Assembly (NCBI GenBank): GCA_030539985.1
Contig: JAUNXD010000117.1
Location: forward strand, 1 to 5,659
Source: Methanobrevibacter sp.
Lineage (GTDB): Archaea > Methanobacteriota > Methanobacteria > Methanobacteriales > Methanobacteriaceae
Reading direction: 5' to 3'
Length of the DNA stretch: 5,659 nucleotides
Below the pieces are notes generated by a model. The model had not been told where the DNA came from. It made no database searches and saw nothing but the letters and a program-made list of their open reading frames with translations. The first letter of the stretch is position 1; each line of letters begins with the position of its first letter. A program made the position numbers and the translations under genes. Below are positions 5,351 to 5,659 of the stretch, piece by piece.

Positions 5351-5587
5351 CTAATAATAGTCGTCGTCGAAAATAAATATTTCTTCCATAACAAAATACT
5401 TCTCCCGATCTCCTTTAAACATCATTTTATTGAAAACCTGGGTTATCTCATATGCCAAAAACAAAGATGGATTATACCTACCATTTTCCAGCGCATTAAT
5501 GGTTTGTCGGGTAACACCAACTTTGTCCCCAAGTTCCTTTTGGCTCATTTTGAGCTCTTGTCTTAAATATTTAATCATGGTTCTCAT
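5351..5587 (-). CDS. XRE-family helix-turn-helix transcriptional regulator
   Basis: This 78-residue protein is almost entirely a HTH_3 (Cro/CI type) DNA-binding domain, with SQKELGDKVGVTRQTINALENGRYNPS-like sequence spanning residues 15-41; helix 2 is about 15-23 and the recognition helix about 26-35. It belongs to the short group that ends in an IFxFD motif, as in bacterial YozG-like repressors. The C-terminal part is unusual: where relatives run from VFN directly to an IEEIF motif, about ten extra residues (54-66) precede MEEIFIFDDDYY. Two ATGs are possible: 5587 with GGGGAT 4-5 bases upstream, and 5578 (M4), which leaves that site too far away; the first is preferred. It heads an operon with the DUF4013 genes and most likely controls its own promoter, which carries a palindrome at the TATA box. 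Confidence 0.9.
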   Translation of the reverse strand: MRTMIKYLRQELKMSQKELGDKVGVTRQTINALENGRYNPSLFLAYEITQVFNKMMFKGDREKYFVMEEIFIFDDDYY

Positions 5588-5618
5588 TGTATCCCCATAA
5601 ATTTTTCATTTTTGCAAA

Positions 5619-5642
5619 AAGTATTTAAGTACTTAAGCAATT
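5619..5642 (-). promoter_or_regulatory. Promoter and likely operator of the regulator/DUF4013 operon
   Basis: On the - strand CTTAAATAC (5629-5621) resembles a box A element; a start about 25 bases downstream, near 5600, leaves a short leader holding the GGGGAT ribosome binding site. The perfect 12-base palindrome TTAAGTACTTAA (5625-5636) overlaps this TATA box on its upstream side. On the + strand the same stretch reads as three tandem octamers, AAGTATTT (5619-5626), AAGTACTT (5627-5634) and AAGCAATT (5635-5642). A dimeric HTH protein bound here would block TBP/TFB, so autorepression is a reasonable inference. Confidence 0.5.
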
Positions 5643-5659
5643 ATGTTAAAATATAATTA

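Noticed and set aside
5222..5566. A 114-codon + strand frame opposite the XRE regulator and DUF4013 start.
   Set aside because: It runs antisense to the HTH domain and across an operon junction; no family match is apparent.

Overview
The window looks like chromosomal DNA of a methanogenic archaeon of the order Methanobacteriales, probably Methanobrevibacter or a close relative. The evidence is a full-length MtrH (a methanogenesis protein), very AT-rich spacers, archaeal TATA-type promoters with short leaders, strong GGTGA-type ribosome binding sites, and membrane proteins of the DUF4013 type. The genus is inferred from memory of these families, without a search.

Layout: bases 1-619 hold no convincing gene and are extremely AT-rich. 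A single mtrH lies on the + strand (620-1558) with its own promoter, apart from any other mtr gene. Every other gene is on the - strand. Read in their direction of transcription, these are: a small XRE-family regulator (5587-5351), a DUF4013 membrane protein (5340-4609), a second DUF4013 gene broken into two overlapping frames (4598-4134 and 4167-3766), a hairpin plus T-run (3764-3731), a BcrA-like ABC ATPase (3706-2786), its ABC-2 permease (2776-2051), and, after a new promoter, a small zinc-ribbon protein (1977-1708). The zinc-ribbon gene converges on mtrH, and two hairpins lie between them.

How the genes may work together: the regulator and the DUF4013 genes are tightly packed, with each ribosome binding site overlapping the previous stop codon, so they form one operon. 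The ATPase and permease form a second two-gene operon directly behind a terminator-like hairpin. Together they resemble a regulated cell-envelope or toxic-peptide response locus: an XRE regulator, polytopic membrane proteins of unknown function, and a bacitracin/lantibiotic-resistance-type exporter. That functional reading is inference. The most notable points are the lone mtrH, the split DUF4013 gene whose halves meet at a TAATG stop-start overlap, the glutamate in place of the Q-loop glutamine in the ATPase, and the palindromic or octamer-repeat promoter of the regulator.
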